NCBI GenBank assembly: GCA_030447125.1
Contig: JAUJLZ010000029.1
Location: 1-14,331 of the forward strand
Origin: Acidimicrobiales bacterium
GTDB lineage: Bacteria; Actinomycetota; Acidimicrobiia; Acidimicrobiales; CADCSY01
DNA length: 14,331 nt
Direction of reading: 5' to 3'
Part shown: one piece after another, positions 1 through 6,810 of the stretch
Layout of the letters: the number at the start of each line of letters is the position of its first letter
How positions within the stretch are numbered: the first letter of the stretch is position 1
Notes under the pieces: model-generated
What the model saw: only the letters and a program-made list of their open reading frames with translations
Database searches by the model: none
Told to the model about the DNA's origin: nothing
Program-made: the position numbers and the translations under genes

Positions 1-2
1 GC

Positions 3-986
3 GACGGCTTCAGTCGCTTCATCACCGCGGGCATGAGCGACGAGCTCATCGACGCAATCGGTCCGCTGCCCCGCACCCACGGTCTGCTCGGCTCGCTGCT
101 GGTCGATCCTGCTCCCTACCGCAGTGAGGACGTGTCGGCCGATCCTCGCTTCACCTGGTGGCCGGCTGCCCATCCCCGCATGCGCTCGTTCCTCGGCTTG
201 CCCATCGTGTTCAAAGGCGACGTCATCGGCGCGTTGTACCTGGCCGACAAGCGCGACGGTGGCGCCTTTGGGGAGGCCGACGAGCGGCTGTTGGGCCTGC
301 TCGCCGCCCACGCCGCCGTGGCCATGGAACAGGCCCGCCTCCTCGGGGCCAGCCGGGAGTTGAGCGTGGCCGAGGAGCGGGCCCGCCTGGCCCGGGACCT
401 GCATGACGCCACCGTCCAGACGCTCTTCAGCCTGTCGCTCAGCGCCGAGACGGCAGCCTCGCTCGTGGGCACCGAACCCGACGCCGCGGTGGTGGAGCTG
501 CGCCGGATCCAGGAGCTGGCCCAGGGGGCGGTGGCGGAGCTGCGGAGCCTGGTGTTCGAGTTGCGCCCGCCGGCGCTGGCGGACGACGGGCTGGTCACCA
601 CCCTGGCCAAGCACCTCGATGCCCTCGACCGTTCGCACGATGTCTCGGTGGGCCTGGTGGTCGACGGCGAAGGTCGCCTCGACCCCGATCTCGAGGTGAC
701 GTTGTTCCGCATCGCGCAGGAGGCCCTGGCCAACGCCACTCGCCACGCCGAGGCCCACCGCATCAGCGTCACCGTCGAGCTGGGCGCCGCCACCGTGGCC
801 ATCGAGGTGGTCGACGACGGCGTGGGCTTCGATCCCGAGGCTCGCTCGATCCGGGCTCGGCGCCTGGGGCTCACCTCGATGCGCGAGCGGGCCGAGTCCG
901 TGGGGGGGACGCTGGCCGTCACCTCGGTGACGGGGCCGGCGCCGGGACAGGGCACCAGCGTACGGGTGGAAGTGCCCCGTGCCTGA
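3..986 (+). CDS. GAF-domain sensor histidine kinase (NarL/DevS-like), 5'-truncated by the window
   Basis: This is the C-terminal part of a two-component sensor kinase. The reading frame is open from the first bases, and the residues before the Met at 33 ([10 protein letters not shown]) already match a GAF domain, so the real start lies upstream. Numbering from that Met, the GAF domain runs to about residue 100 ([22 protein letters not shown]). A HisKA_3 dimerisation segment follows with phospho-acceptor His124 in [12 protein letters not shown]. The ATPase domain has an N-box ([15 protein letters not shown]), a G1 box (DDGVGF) and a G2-like segment ([13 protein letters not shown]). The order resembles the second GAF plus kinase core of mycobacterial DevS/DosS. 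The sensed signal cannot be read here because the N-terminus is missing. The protein should autophosphorylate and pass phosphate to the overlapping response regulator. The kinase call is firm; the DevS resemblance is by motif recall. Confidence 0.93.
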   Translation, partial: DGFSRFITAGMSDELIDAIGPLPRTHGLLGSLLVDPAPYRSEDVSADPRFTWWPAAHPRMRSFLGLPIVFKGDVIGALYLADKRDGGAFGEADERLLGLLAAHAAVAMEQARLLGASRELSVAEERARLARDLHDATVQTLFSLSLSAETAASLVGTEPDAAVVELRRIQELAQGAVAELRSLVFELRPPALADDGLVTTLAKHLDALDRSHDVSVGLVVDGEGRLDPDLEVTLFRIAQEALANATRHAEAHRISVTVELGAATVAIEVVDDGVGFDPEARSIRARRLGLTSMRERAESVGGTLAVTSVTGPAPGQGTSVRVEVPRA

Positions 987-1629
987 CGTGATCCGGGTGC
1001 TCGTCGTCGACGACCACCCGGTGGTACGCCAAGGCCTGCGGTCGTTCCTGGCGACGCGGGAGGGGATCGAGGTGGTGGGGGAGGCGGGCGACGCCGAGGC
1101 GGCCCTGGCCGAGGTCGAGCGACTGCGCCCCGACGTCGTGCTCATGGACCTGGTCATGCCCGGCGGCGGGGGAGTTGCCGCCATCCGCCGCATCGCCGAG
1201 CTCCACCCCGAGGTACGCACCCTGGTCCTCACCAGCTTCTCGTCGGAGGATGACGTCATCCCGGCCGTGGCCGCGGGCGCCGCCGGCTACCTGCTCAAGG
1301 ACGTGGCCCCGAGGGAGCTGGAAGCGGCGGTGCGGGCCGTGCACCGGCGCGAAGGTCTGCTCAGCCCCCAGGTGGTGTCCCGGGTCATGGCGGAGGTGGC
1401 GCGGGGAGCGACGTCGCCGTCCCCCCTCGCCGAGCTCACACCCCGGGAGCTGGAGGTGCTGCGCCTGCTGGCCGGTGGCCGGTCGAACCGGGCCCTGGCC
1501 GCCGAGCTGTTCGTGTCCGAACGCACGGTCAAGACCCACGTCAGCAACATCCTGGCCAAGCTGCGCCTCAGCGACCGGACCCAGGCCGCCCTGTGGGCGG
1601 TCCGCCACGGCCTCGTCCCTCCGTCGTAG
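979..1629 (+). CDS. NarL/FixJ-family response regulator (REC-LuxR HTH)
   Basis: DNA-binding response regulator of 216 residues, the usual family length. The N-terminal receiver domain has the acidic pair Asp11-Asp12, phospho-acceptor Asp57 (VVLMDLVMP), Thr85 and Lys107 (YLLKD). The C-terminal LuxR-type helix-turn-helix runs from about 148 to 212 ([15 protein letters not shown], then [16 protein letters not shown]). The GTG start lies inside the end of the kinase gene, giving an 8-base overlap, so the two are almost certainly co-transcribed and translationally coupled. A second in-frame GTG at 988 is an alternative start that would remove three residues. By family knowledge the phosphorylated protein dimerises and binds promoters. 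Its targets are unknown, and no binding site can be named from this window. Confidence 0.95.
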   Translation: MPDVIRVLVVDDHPVVRQGLRSFLATREGIEVVGEAGDAEAALAEVERLRPDVVLMDLVMPGGGGVAAIRRIAELHPEVRTLVLTSFSSEDDVIPAVAAGAAGYLLKDVAPRELEAAVRAVHRREGLLSPQVVSRVMAEVARGATSPSPLAELTPRELEVLRLLAGGRSNRALAAELFVSERTVKTHVSNILAKLRLSDRTQAALWAVRHGLVPPS

Positions 1630-1687
1630 GCCGGTCGGCCGAGGGGGAACCATCCCGGCGACCGGCGTGGTCGGGCGGGCCCGTTCG

Positions 1688-1693
1688 TACCGT
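1688..1693 (+). promoter_or_regulatory. Candidate leaderless -10 box for the SDR gene
   Basis: TACCGT fits the actinobacterial TAnnnT -10 consensus and is followed by exactly 7 bases before the ATG at 1701. Transcription would then begin at or next to the start codon. No Shine-Dalgarno sequence precedes the ATG, which agrees with a leaderless message. No convincing -35 is visible. Confidence 0.55.
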
Positions 1694-1700
1694 CGACGGC

Positions 1701-2423
1701 ATGGAACCCACCCCCATCGCTCTCGTCACCGGGGCCTCTCGTGGCCTCGGCCTGGCCCTCGCCCGTGACCTGGCCGGTACCGGTTGGTCGCTCATCATCG
1801 ACGCCCGCGAACCGGACGCCCTCGCCGTCGCCGCCGCCGACCTGGAGGAGCGGGCGGCGCGGGCGGAACGGCAAGGCCAGGTCGTGGCCGTCGCCGGCGA
1901 CGTGGCCGACGAGGCCCACCGGCGCGCGCTCACCGCCGCCGCCGCCGAGCTGGGCGGCCTGGACGCCCTGGTCCACAACGCGAGCGTCCTCGGCCCCAGC
2001 CCACAACCGGGCCTGGCCGACTATCCCCTCGACGTGCTGGCCCAGGTCTACGCCGTCAACGTGGTGGCCCCGCTTGCCCTGACCCAGCTCGCCCTGCCCC
2101 GGCTGCGCCCGGGGGCGGCGGTGGTGGCCGTCACCTCCGACGCCGCCGTCGAGGCCTACCCGGGCTGGGGCGGCTACGGCTCGTCCAAAGCGGCCCTGGA
2201 GCACCTGACCGCCGTGCTGGCGGCCGAGCACCCCGACCTGCGGGTGTACCGGGTCGACCCCGGTGACATGCGCACCCGCATGCAGGCCGAGGCCTTCCCC
2301 GGGGAGGACCTCTCGAACCGGCGTCCGCCCGAAGACAGCGTGCCCGGCCTGCGGGTCCTGCTTCAGCGCACCTTGCCCAGCGGCCGCTACTCAGCCCACG
2401 ACCTGGTGGTGACGGCCCCATGA
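1701..2423 (+). CDS. Short-chain dehydrogenase/reductase (SDR)
   Basis: Classical SDR of 240 residues, predicted cytosolic NAD(P)-dependent oxidoreductase. The Rossmann glycine motif TGASRGLG is at residues 10-17. The usual NNAG motif is altered to HNAS around Asn93. The catalytic set Ser146, Tyr159 and Lys163 (YGSSK) is intact with normal spacing. The ATG at 1701 was chosen because the glycine motif then lies at the expected distance from the N-terminus and a TAnnnT box sits 7 bases upstream. The open frame reaches back to 1593, but that extension is arginine/proline-rich and unlike an SDR. The stop overlaps the start of the QueA-like gene (ATGA), so the two should be translated together. 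The substrate is unknown; the pairing suggests it acts on something related to the QueA-like enzyme's substrate or product, which is inference. Confidence 0.92.
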   Translation: MEPTPIALVTGASRGLGLALARDLAGTGWSLIIDAREPDALAVAAADLEERAARAERQGQVVAVAGDVADEAHRRALTAAAAELGGLDALVHNASVLGPSPQPGLADYPLDVLAQVYAVNVVAPLALTQLALPRLRPGAAVVAVTSDAAVEAYPGWGGYGSSKAALEHLTAVLAAEHPDLRVYRVDPGDMRTRMQAEAFPGEDLSNRRPPEDSVPGLRVLLQRTLPSGRYSAHDLVVTAP

Positions 2424-3475
2424 CCACAGCGGACGAGCTGCTCGCCCCTCTCGACTTCGAGCTGCCTCCCCACCTCATCGCCACCGACCCGGTGGAGGCG
2501 GGGGGCGGGCGCCGCCACGATGCCCGCCTGTTGGTGTCGTGGCGGGGTGACGAGCGCCTCGTCGACACCACCTTCGCCTCCCTGGGGGACCACCTCAGGG
2601 CCGGCGACGTGGTGGTGGTCAACACCTCGGCGACCCTGCCGGCCGCGGTCCCGGCCGAGGACGGCCTCCTGGTGCACCTGTCGACGGAGCTGGCGGGCGG
2701 GCGCTGGGTGGTCGAGCTCCGCCGGCGGTGTGGCGAGGGGAGCCTGGCCTTCGAGGGGGGGCGTCCGGGGCAACGGCTGGGCCTGCCGGAGGACGCCACC
2801 GCGACCCTGTTGGAGCGCTACCCCGACGTGGCCACCCAGCCGCCCCGCCTGTGGGTAGCCGACCTGGACTTTCCCGACCACGTGGTGAGCTACCTCTTCC
2901 GTGCCGGCCGGCCCATCCGCTACGGGTGCCCCGAAAGGGCGTGGCCGCTCTCGGCCTACCAGACCGTCTTCGCCCGCCAGCCCGGCAGTGCGGAGATGCC
3001 CAGTGCCGCCCGGGCCTTCACGCCCGAGCTGGTCACGTCCCTGGTCACGAAGGGAGTGGTGGTGGTGCCCGTGTTGTTGCACACCGGCGTCTCCAGTCAG
3101 GAGGTGGGGGAGGCGCCCTACCCCGAGCGCTATGCCGTTCCGGCGGCCACGGCCGAGGTGATCAACGGTGCCCGCCGCTCCGGGCGCTACGTCCTGGCCG
3201 TGGGTACGACGGTCACCCGAGCCTTGGAGAGCGCGGTCGGCACCGGTGGCGTCGTCCACCCGGCCCGGGGTTGGACCGAGTTGGTCGTCTCCCCCGCGCG
3301 TGGGGTGCAGGTGGTCGACGGCCTCCTCACCGGCTGGCACGAGCCCCGGGCATCGCACCTGGCCCTGCTCGAGGCCGTGGCCGGGCGGCCGCTCCTCGAG
3401 CGCAGCTACGCCACCGCCTTGGCCCAGGGCTACCGATGGCACGAGTTCGGCGACCTCCACCTCATCCTCCCGTGA
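2420..3475 (+). CDS. QueA-like protein (divergent S-adenosylmethionine:tRNA ribosyltransferase-isomerase family)
   Basis: The 351-residue product is full length for the QueA family and collinear with it. It has an N-terminal ELPPHLIATDP...ARLLV segment, AGDVVVVNTSATLPA (62-75), YQTVFA (180-185), GSAEMPSAARAFTPEL (189-204), VGTTVTRALES (261-271), GWTELVVSP (284-292) and VVDGLLTGWHEP (298-309). Canonical QueA transfers and rearranges the ribosyl group of S-adenosylmethionine onto preQ1 in tRNA to make epoxyqueuosine. Several signature segments differ here: NDTRVIPAR is NTSATLPAA, and the AAPTAGLHFT region is AEMPSAARAFT. No tgt, queG or preQ1 genes are nearby. The fold assignment is strong, but queuosine synthesis is doubtful, so I give no queA symbol. 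The gene starts within the SDR stop codon. Confidence 0.88.
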   Translation: MTTADELLAPLDFELPPHLIATDPVEAGGGRRHDARLLVSWRGDERLVDTTFASLGDHLRAGDVVVVNTSATLPAAVPAEDGLLVHLSTELAGGRWVVELRRRCGEGSLAFEGGRPGQRLGLPEDATATLLERYPDVATQPPRLWVADLDFPDHVVSYLFRAGRPIRYGCPERAWPLSAYQTVFARQPGSAEMPSAARAFTPELVTSLVTKGVVVVPVLLHTGVSSQEVGEAPYPERYAVPAATAEVINGARRSGRYVLAVGTTVTRALESAVGTGGVVHPARGWTELVVSPARGVQVVDGLLTGWHEPRASHLALLEAVAGRPLLERSYATALAQGYRWHEFGDLHLILP

Positions 3476-3501
3476 CAGGGCCCTGACGACTCGCGCCCGG
3501 G

Positions 3502-3507
3502 TAGCTT
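3502..3507 (+). promoter_or_regulatory. Candidate leaderless -10 box for the metallopeptidase gene
   Basis: TAGCTT matches TAnnnT and stands 7 bases before the ATG at 3515, inside the 39-base gap after the QueA-like gene. No Shine-Dalgarno sequence is present. It would drive the metallopeptidase, ACT and deformylase genes separately from the SDR/QueA-like pair. Confidence 0.55.
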
Positions 3508-3514
3508 CGCCGGC

Positions 3515-3856
3515 ATGATCGATGTGCCCATCGAGCGCTTCGAGGAGCTGGTGGCCGAGGCCCTCGACGAGATCCCCGAGGAGTTGGGGCGCCTGATGGA
3601 CAACGTCATCGTCCAGGTCAAGGAGGCCTCTCCTTCGGGTCTGCTCGGTCTCTACCAGGGCATCCCCCTCACCGAGCGGGAGGCCTACGGCGGCATGGCC
3701 ATGCCTGATCGCATCACCATCTATCGTCGGTCCATCTGTGCGAGGTCCGAGAGCGAGGACGACGTGGTCGAAGAGGTGCGGGTGACGGTCGTGCACGAGG
3801 TGGCCCACCACTTCGGCATCGACGACCACCGCCTCGACGACCTCGGCTGGGCGTAG
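3515..3856 (+). CDS. Small zincin-like metallopeptidase (PF06262-type)
   Basis: A 113-residue single-domain protein with a zinc-protease motif near its C-terminus: HEVAHHFGIDDHRLDDLGW, with His94, Glu95 and His98 forming HExxH, followed by the family's GxDDxRL signature. The segment LLGLYQGIPLTER (43-55) and PDRITIYRR (64-72) are also typical of this small actinobacterial family. Histidines 94 and 98 should bind zinc with Glu95 as the general base; a third ligand further on (His105 or an Asp) is likely. No signal peptide or membrane segment is visible, so it should be cytosolic. The protein length is normal for the family. Its natural substrate is not known. It heads a close-set group with the tandem-ACT protein, which starts 6 bases after its stop, and the deformylase. 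Confidence 0.88.
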   Translation: MIDVPIERFEELVAEALDEIPEELGRLMDNVIVQVKEASPSGLLGLYQGIPLTEREAYGGMAMPDRITIYRRSICARSESEDDVVEEVRVTVVHEVAHHFGIDDHRLDDLGWA

Positions 3857-3862
3857 CCCGCG

Positions 3863-4447
3863 GTGACCCACGTCGCCGTCACCGCCATCGGGACCGACCG
3901 ACCCGGCATCGTGGCCCGGGTGACCGGCGTCCTGGTCGACCACGGCGGCAACCTCGAGGACAGCGCCATGACCATCCTCGGGGGTCACTTCGCCATCATG
4001 TTGGTGGTCGAGGTGCCCGACGACCAGGACGCCGCCGAGCTCGAAGCGGCCCTGGCCGCCGAGGTCGCTCCCCTGGGCCTCACGGTGGCAGTGCGACCAG
4101 TGGCCGGCCCCGACCCTGCCCTCGGCCCCGGCCCCGGCCCCGGGGGCGGCGATGTCGACCGCGCCGAAGCTGGAGTCGGGCGGAGCTGGTCGGTCTCGGT
4201 CCACGGCGCCGACCGCCCCGGCATCGTGCACCGGGTCACCCAGCTGCTAGCCGCCCACGGGGCCAACATCGTCGACTTGAGCACGCGCAAGGTGGGGGTC
4301 GGGGAAGCGTCCGCCTACGTGTTGCTGTTGGCGGTCAGCCTGGCGCCGGGCGCCGACTCTGACCTGCTGGGGGGCGAGTTGGAGCGCCTGGCCATCGATC
4401 TCGGGGTCGACGTCCACTGGCGACCCGACGACGCCGATCTCCTGTAG
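3863..4447 (+). CDS. Tandem ACT-domain protein (GcvR-like)
   Basis: A 194-residue protein made of two ACT domains. ACT1 covers about 3-80 and contains GTDRPGIVARVTGVL. ACT2 covers about 108-190 and contains GADRPGIVHRVTQLL followed by HGANIVDLSTRKV. A Gly/Pro-rich linker (about 81-100) joins them. Both domains keep the DRPGIV loop, where ACT domains usually bind an amino-acid ligand at a dimer interface. The nearest named relative by architecture is GcvR, the repressor of glycine cleavage genes in E. coli. No DNA-binding domain is present, so it would act through a partner or as a sensor. The GTG start is 6 bases after the metallopeptidase stop, and the deformylase starts 8 bases after its own stop. 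The exact role is unknown. Confidence 0.85.
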   Translation: MTHVAVTAIGTDRPGIVARVTGVLVDHGGNLEDSAMTILGGHFAIMLVVEVPDDQDAAELEAALAAEVAPLGLTVAVRPVAGPDPALGPGPGPGGGDVDRAEAGVGRSWSVSVHGADRPGIVHRVTQLLAAHGANIVDLSTRKVGVGEASAYVLLLAVSLAPGADSDLLGGELERLAIDLGVDVHWRPDDADLL

Positions 4448-4455
4448 TTGGCGAG

Positions 4456-4965
4456 GTGATCCGGCCCGTCCTGCTCCTGCCCGACCCCGTCCTGGCCCGC
4501 CGGTGCCAGGAGGTGGACGACATTGGCGTCGCCGCTCGGGCGCTCGCCGACGATCTGGTCGACACCATGCGCTCTTCGGCCCACAGCGTGGGCATCGCCG
4601 CTCCCCAGATCGGGGTCTCGCTGCGGGCGTTCTGCTTCGACGTCACCGGGCATCGCAAGGCCCGCTCCTGCCACGGCGAAGTGGTGCTGTTCAACCCCGT
4701 TGTCGTGGAATCGACGGGTCCCCCAGGCGGCCGCGAGGTCGCACGGGAAGGGTGCATGAGCGTGCCCGACCTGACCGGCGACGTGGCGCGCGCCGGCGTC
4801 GTGGTCGTGCGGGGGGTGGGCCGCGACGGCGAGGAGCGACAACTCGAGTGCGACGCCTTCGAGGCCCGGGCCGTCCAGCACGAGCTCGACCACCTCGACG
4901 GCCTGTTGTTCCTCGACCGGGTCGTGTCGCCCGAGCGCATCTTCCGGCGCCGCGTGTACCGCTGA
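4456..4965 (+). CDS. def: Peptide deformylase
   Basis: Removes the N-formyl group from nascent proteins, as a metal-dependent enzyme working at the ribosome exit. The 169 residues hold all three family motifs. Motif 1 is SVGIAAPQ (44-51), motif 2 is EGCMS with metal ligand Cys100, and motif 3 is QHELDHLDG with His142, Glu143 and His146. Motif 1 normally reads GxGxAAPQ; here the first Gly is Ser44, which is unusual but may be tolerated. The EGCMS form (Met for the commoner Leu) is seen in some deformylases. The start is a GTG 8 bases after the ACT gene stop, with no clear ribosome binding site. The fmt partner gene is not in the window. Many actinobacteria carry several deformylases, so this may not be the only one. 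Confidence 0.94.
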   Translation: MIRPVLLLPDPVLARRCQEVDDIGVAARALADDLVDTMRSSAHSVGIAAPQIGVSLRAFCFDVTGHRKARSCHGEVVLFNPVVVESTGPPGGREVAREGCMSVPDLTGDVARAGVVVVRGVGRDGEERQLECDAFEARAVQHELDHLDGLLFLDRVVSPERIFRRRVYR

Positions 4966-4994
4966 GCGACCACCTTCGGTCGTTCCACCGGCGG

Positions 4995-5000
4995 TAGTCT
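4995..5000 (+). promoter_or_regulatory. Candidate leaderless -10 box for the PH/SHOCT gene
   Basis: TAGTCT (TAnnnT) lies 6 bases before the ATG at 5007 in the 41-base gap after the deformylase. No Shine-Dalgarno sequence precedes this ATG. This suggests an independent leaderless transcript. Confidence 0.55.
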
Positions 5001-5006
5001 CCGCCC

Positions 5007-5630
5007 ATGGCCTTCCCCAGGAGGCTGCTCAACGACGGCGAGGACGTAGTGCTCGACCTACGGCCGCACTGGTCGTTCTTCGCCCTGCCGGCACTGGCTC
5101 TGGCGGGGGCGCTCGCCGTGCTGGTGGGGCTGGCCTCGGCCGATGCCCACGAGCTCCTGCAGGTGGCCGCGGCGGTGCTCACCTTGGTGTCGCTGGCCTG
5201 CTTCGCCGTGCGCTACGCCCGGTGGGCCACCACCAACTTCGTGGTGACGACCGACCGTCTCATCCGCCGCAAGGGGGTGGTGGCCAAGGAGGGCATTGAA
5301 ATCCCTCTGGAGCGGGTGAACACCGTCTTCTTCCGCCAGGGCGCCCTGGAGCGGATGCTGCGCTGCGGCGACCTGGTGATCGAGTCGGGGGGGGAGCGGG
5401 GCCGCCAGAGCTTCAGCGACATCCCCCGGCCCTCGGAGGTGCAAAATGAGGTGTACCGCCAGATCGAGGACAACCAGCACCGCATGACCACCGGCGCCCG
5501 GGCTGAGCACACGCGCCGTGAGCTGTCCCTGGTGGAGCAACTGGAAGGCCTCGACGAGCTGTGCCGCCGGGGGATCCTCACCCAGGCCGAGTTCGACGCG
5601 AAAAAGGCCCAGCTCCTGGAGCGGATGTAG
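5007..5630 (+). CDS. Membrane protein with bacterial PH-like domain and C-terminal SHOCT domain
   Basis: A 207-residue membrane protein. Two hydrophobic helices are predicted at about 23-43 and 50-70, followed by a bacterial PH-like (bPH2, YdbS/DUF304-type) domain at about 73-150. That domain contains the family pattern TTNFVVTTDRLIRRKGVV and IPLERVNTVFFRQGALERMLRCGDLVIES. The last 30 residues (LEGLDELCRRGILTQAEFDAKKAQLLERM) are a SHOCT domain, a short helical hairpin often found at protein C-termini in actinobacteria and thought to mediate oligomerisation. Between them, about 151-175 is polar. The PH-like domain should lie on the cytosolic face. Function is not established for this family. 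The gene is convergent with the DUF6458-like gene, with only 10 bases between their stops and no clear terminator. Confidence 0.9.
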   Translation: MAFPRRLLNDGEDVVLDLRPHWSFFALPALALAGALAVLVGLASADAHELLQVAAAVLTLVSLACFAVRYARWATTNFVVTTDRLIRRKGVVAKEGIEIPLERVNTVFFRQGALERMLRCGDLVIESGGERGRQSFSDIPRPSEVQNEVYRQIEDNQHRMTTGARAEHTRRELSLVEQLEGLDELCRRGILTQAEFDAKKAQLLERM

Positions 5631-5640
5631 CGGTCGGCGC

Positions 5641-5862
5641 TTAGAAGCGCTCCTCGCGCACGACGGTCTCCCGGTCGCCCCGTCGGCCCGCATAGGGCGA
5701 GAAGCTGCTGAGGAACAGCGCCGAGATCAACAACCCGAGCGCACCCACGATCATGAGGATGACACCGACGGTGTTGATCTCCAGGCCCGAGACCTGGAAG
5801 TCGACCGCGAAGGCCAAGATGGCGCCCACGGCTAGCAGGAACACGCTGACTCCGATACCCAT
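5641..5862 (-). CDS. Small two-helix membrane protein (DUF6458-like)
   Basis: A 73-residue protein beginning MGIGVSVFLLAVGAILAFAV, with two predicted transmembrane helices (about 4-20 and 31-52) and a charged, Arg-rich C-terminal tail ending in REERF. The pattern GxxLLxVGAILxFAV...GxxINxVGxILMIVGxxGL matches a small actinobacterial family annotated as DUF6458. The start is at 5862 because a strong Shine-Dalgarno (AGGAGG) stands 9 bases upstream. The open frame extends further back to 5991, but that part crosses two hairpins and is not protein-like. No function is known for the family. It is divergent from the PIG-L gene and convergent with the PH/SHOCT gene. Confidence 0.85.
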   Translation of the reverse strand: MGIGVSVFLLAVGAILAFAVDFQVSGLEINTVGVILMIVGALGLLISALFLSSFSPYAGRRGDRETVVREERF

Positions 5863-5870
5863 GTCGGTGT

Positions 5871-5877
5871 ACCTCCT
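5871..5877 (-). promoter_or_regulatory. Strong Shine-Dalgarno for the DUF6458-like gene
   Basis: On the minus strand AGGAGGT precedes the ATG at 5862 by 8 bases. It is the best ribosome binding site in the window and contrasts with the leaderless style of most other genes here. It fixes the start codon. Confidence 0.8.
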
Positions 5878-5880
5878 GTT

Positions 5881-5899
5881 GCCGGTCCTGAGGACCGGC
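5881..5899 (-). promoter_or_regulatory. Perfect 8-bp hairpin just upstream of the DUF6458-like ribosome binding site
   Basis: GCCGGTCC and GGACCGGC are perfect inverted repeats separated by TGA. In the minus-strand message the stem ends 3 bases before the AGGAGG. It could shield or insulate the ribosome binding site, or act as an RNA stability element. There is no T-run after it on either strand, so it is not a typical intrinsic terminator. Role is inferred from position only. Confidence 0.55.
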
Positions 5900-5914
5900 G
5901 GTTCGCTGGTGGGG

Positions 5915-5931
5915 CCCGCCCCTTCGGCGGG
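5915..5931 (-). promoter_or_regulatory. Second hairpin in the DUF6458-like leader
   Basis: CCCGCC and GGCGGG form a 6-bp stem around a 5-base loop, 15 bases further upstream than the first hairpin. With it, the leader would contain two successive stem-loops. No terminator-like T-run follows. I do not recognise a known riboswitch. Confidence 0.4.
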
Positions 5932-5953
5932 ACCTCTACCCCTGGATATCGGC

Positions 5954-5959
5954 AAGTTA
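5954..5959 (-). promoter_or_regulatory. Possible -10 box for the DUF6458-like gene
   Basis: TAACTT on the minus strand fits TAnnnT and would start a leader of roughly 85 bases that includes both hairpins and the Shine-Dalgarno. A -35 is not obvious. The rest of the 156-base divergent gap (5863-6018) holds no recognisable coding sequence; next to the PIG-L start I see only a weak CATCAT 8 bases before its ATG. Confidence 0.35.
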
Positions 5960-6018
5960 CACCGGCGCCTGAAGTGGATCGCGCATACCACGAAGCCTTG
6001 GGGCCATCATCTCTGTCC

Positions 6019-6810
6019 ATGGCCACCCTCGTGTGCTTCCACGCTCATCCTGACGACGAGGCCGTGGCCACCGCCGGCACCATGGCCGCCGCCGCCGCCG
6101 ACGGCCACCGTGTGGTGCTGGTGGTGGCCACTCGGGGTGAGGCGGGCGACGTGCCCGAGGGCTTCCTCCAACCAGGCGAGCACCTGGCCGACCGGCGGGT
6201 GGCCGAGACCCATGCCGCCGCCACCGTGCTCGGGGTCAGTCGAGTCGAGTTCCTCGGCTATGTCGACTCGGGCATGGCCGGCACGTCCACGAACGCCACT
6301 CCCGAGTCGTTCTGCCAGGCGGACGTGGACGAGGCTGCGTCCCGTCTGGCCGCCATCCTCAGCGAGGAGCGGGGCGACGTGTTGACCGTCTACGACGACC
6401 ACGGCACCTACGGTCACCCCGACCACGTCCAGGTGCACCGGGTGGGTGTGCGAGCGGCGGCCCTGGCGGGAACACCACTGGTCTATGAGTCGACGGTCAA
6501 CCGCGACGCCCTGCGCCAGCTGTCGGGGATGGCCGAGCCCGGCCTGGTCCCTGACGTCGACGCCATGGAGCTCGGGGTCGGCGAGGAGCTGTTGACCACG
6601 GCGGTCGACGTCCGGCCCTGGCTGGCGCTCAAACGGGCCGCCATGCGGGCCCACGCCAGCCAGATCAGTGAGCAGTCGTTCTTCCTGGCTCTTCCCGACG
6701 ACGTCTTTGCGGCGGTCTTCGGCATCGAGTGGTACATCAGGCGTGGCGCCACTCTTGCGGTCGGACCCGGGGAGTGGGAGACGGCGCTGTTCAGGAGCTC
6801 GACGGCGTGA
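6019..6810 (+). CDS. PIG-L/LmbE-family deacetylase
   Basis: A 263-residue zinc-dependent N-acetyl hydrolase of the family that includes GlcNAc-PI de-N-acetylase, MshB and Mca. The first metal-binding motif is AHPDDE (9-14). The second is HPDH (133-136) in YDDHGTYGHPDHVQVH. The segment GHRVVLVVATRGEAG (29-43) is also characteristic. In mycothiol-producing actinobacteria such proteins either make mycothiol (MshB) or cleave mycothiol conjugates (Mca). This one cannot be assigned to either, and many paralogues of unknown substrate exist. The ATG at 6019 gives the zinc motif at the usual distance from the N-terminus; the frame is open back to 5974 but that piece looks non-coding. There is no signal peptide, so it is likely cytosolic. 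Its stop overlaps a short GTG-started frame leading to the membrane protein gene. Confidence 0.92.
   Translation: MATLVCFHAHPDDEAVATAGTMAAAAADGHRVVLVVATRGEAGDVPEGFLQPGEHLADRRVAETHAAATVLGVSRVEFLGYVDSGMAGTSTNATPESFCQADVDEAASRLAAILSEERGDVLTVYDDHGTYGHPDHVQVHRVGVRAAALAGTPLVYESTVNRDALRQLSGMAEPGLVPDVDAMELGVGEELLTTAVDVRPWLALKRAAMRAHASQISEQSFFLALPDDVFAAVFGIEWYIRRGATLAVGPGEWETALFRSSTA

Noticed and set aside
33..986. ATG at 33 as the start of the histidine kinase
   Set aside because: The in-frame residues before it match the GAF domain, so the frame simply continues from outside the window.
1593..1700. N-terminal extension of the SDR to 1593
   Set aside because: It overlaps the response regulator, reads as Arg/Pro-rich sequence and would bury the candidate promoter at 1688.
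2387..4231. 614-codon open frame on the minus strand
   Set aside because: It is antisense to the QueA-like, metallopeptidase and ACT genes and its His/Gly-rich translation has no domain.
4967..4982. CGACC/GGTCG hairpin after the deformylase as an intrinsic terminator
   Set aside because: The stem is only 5 bp and is followed by two T residues, too weak for a confident call.
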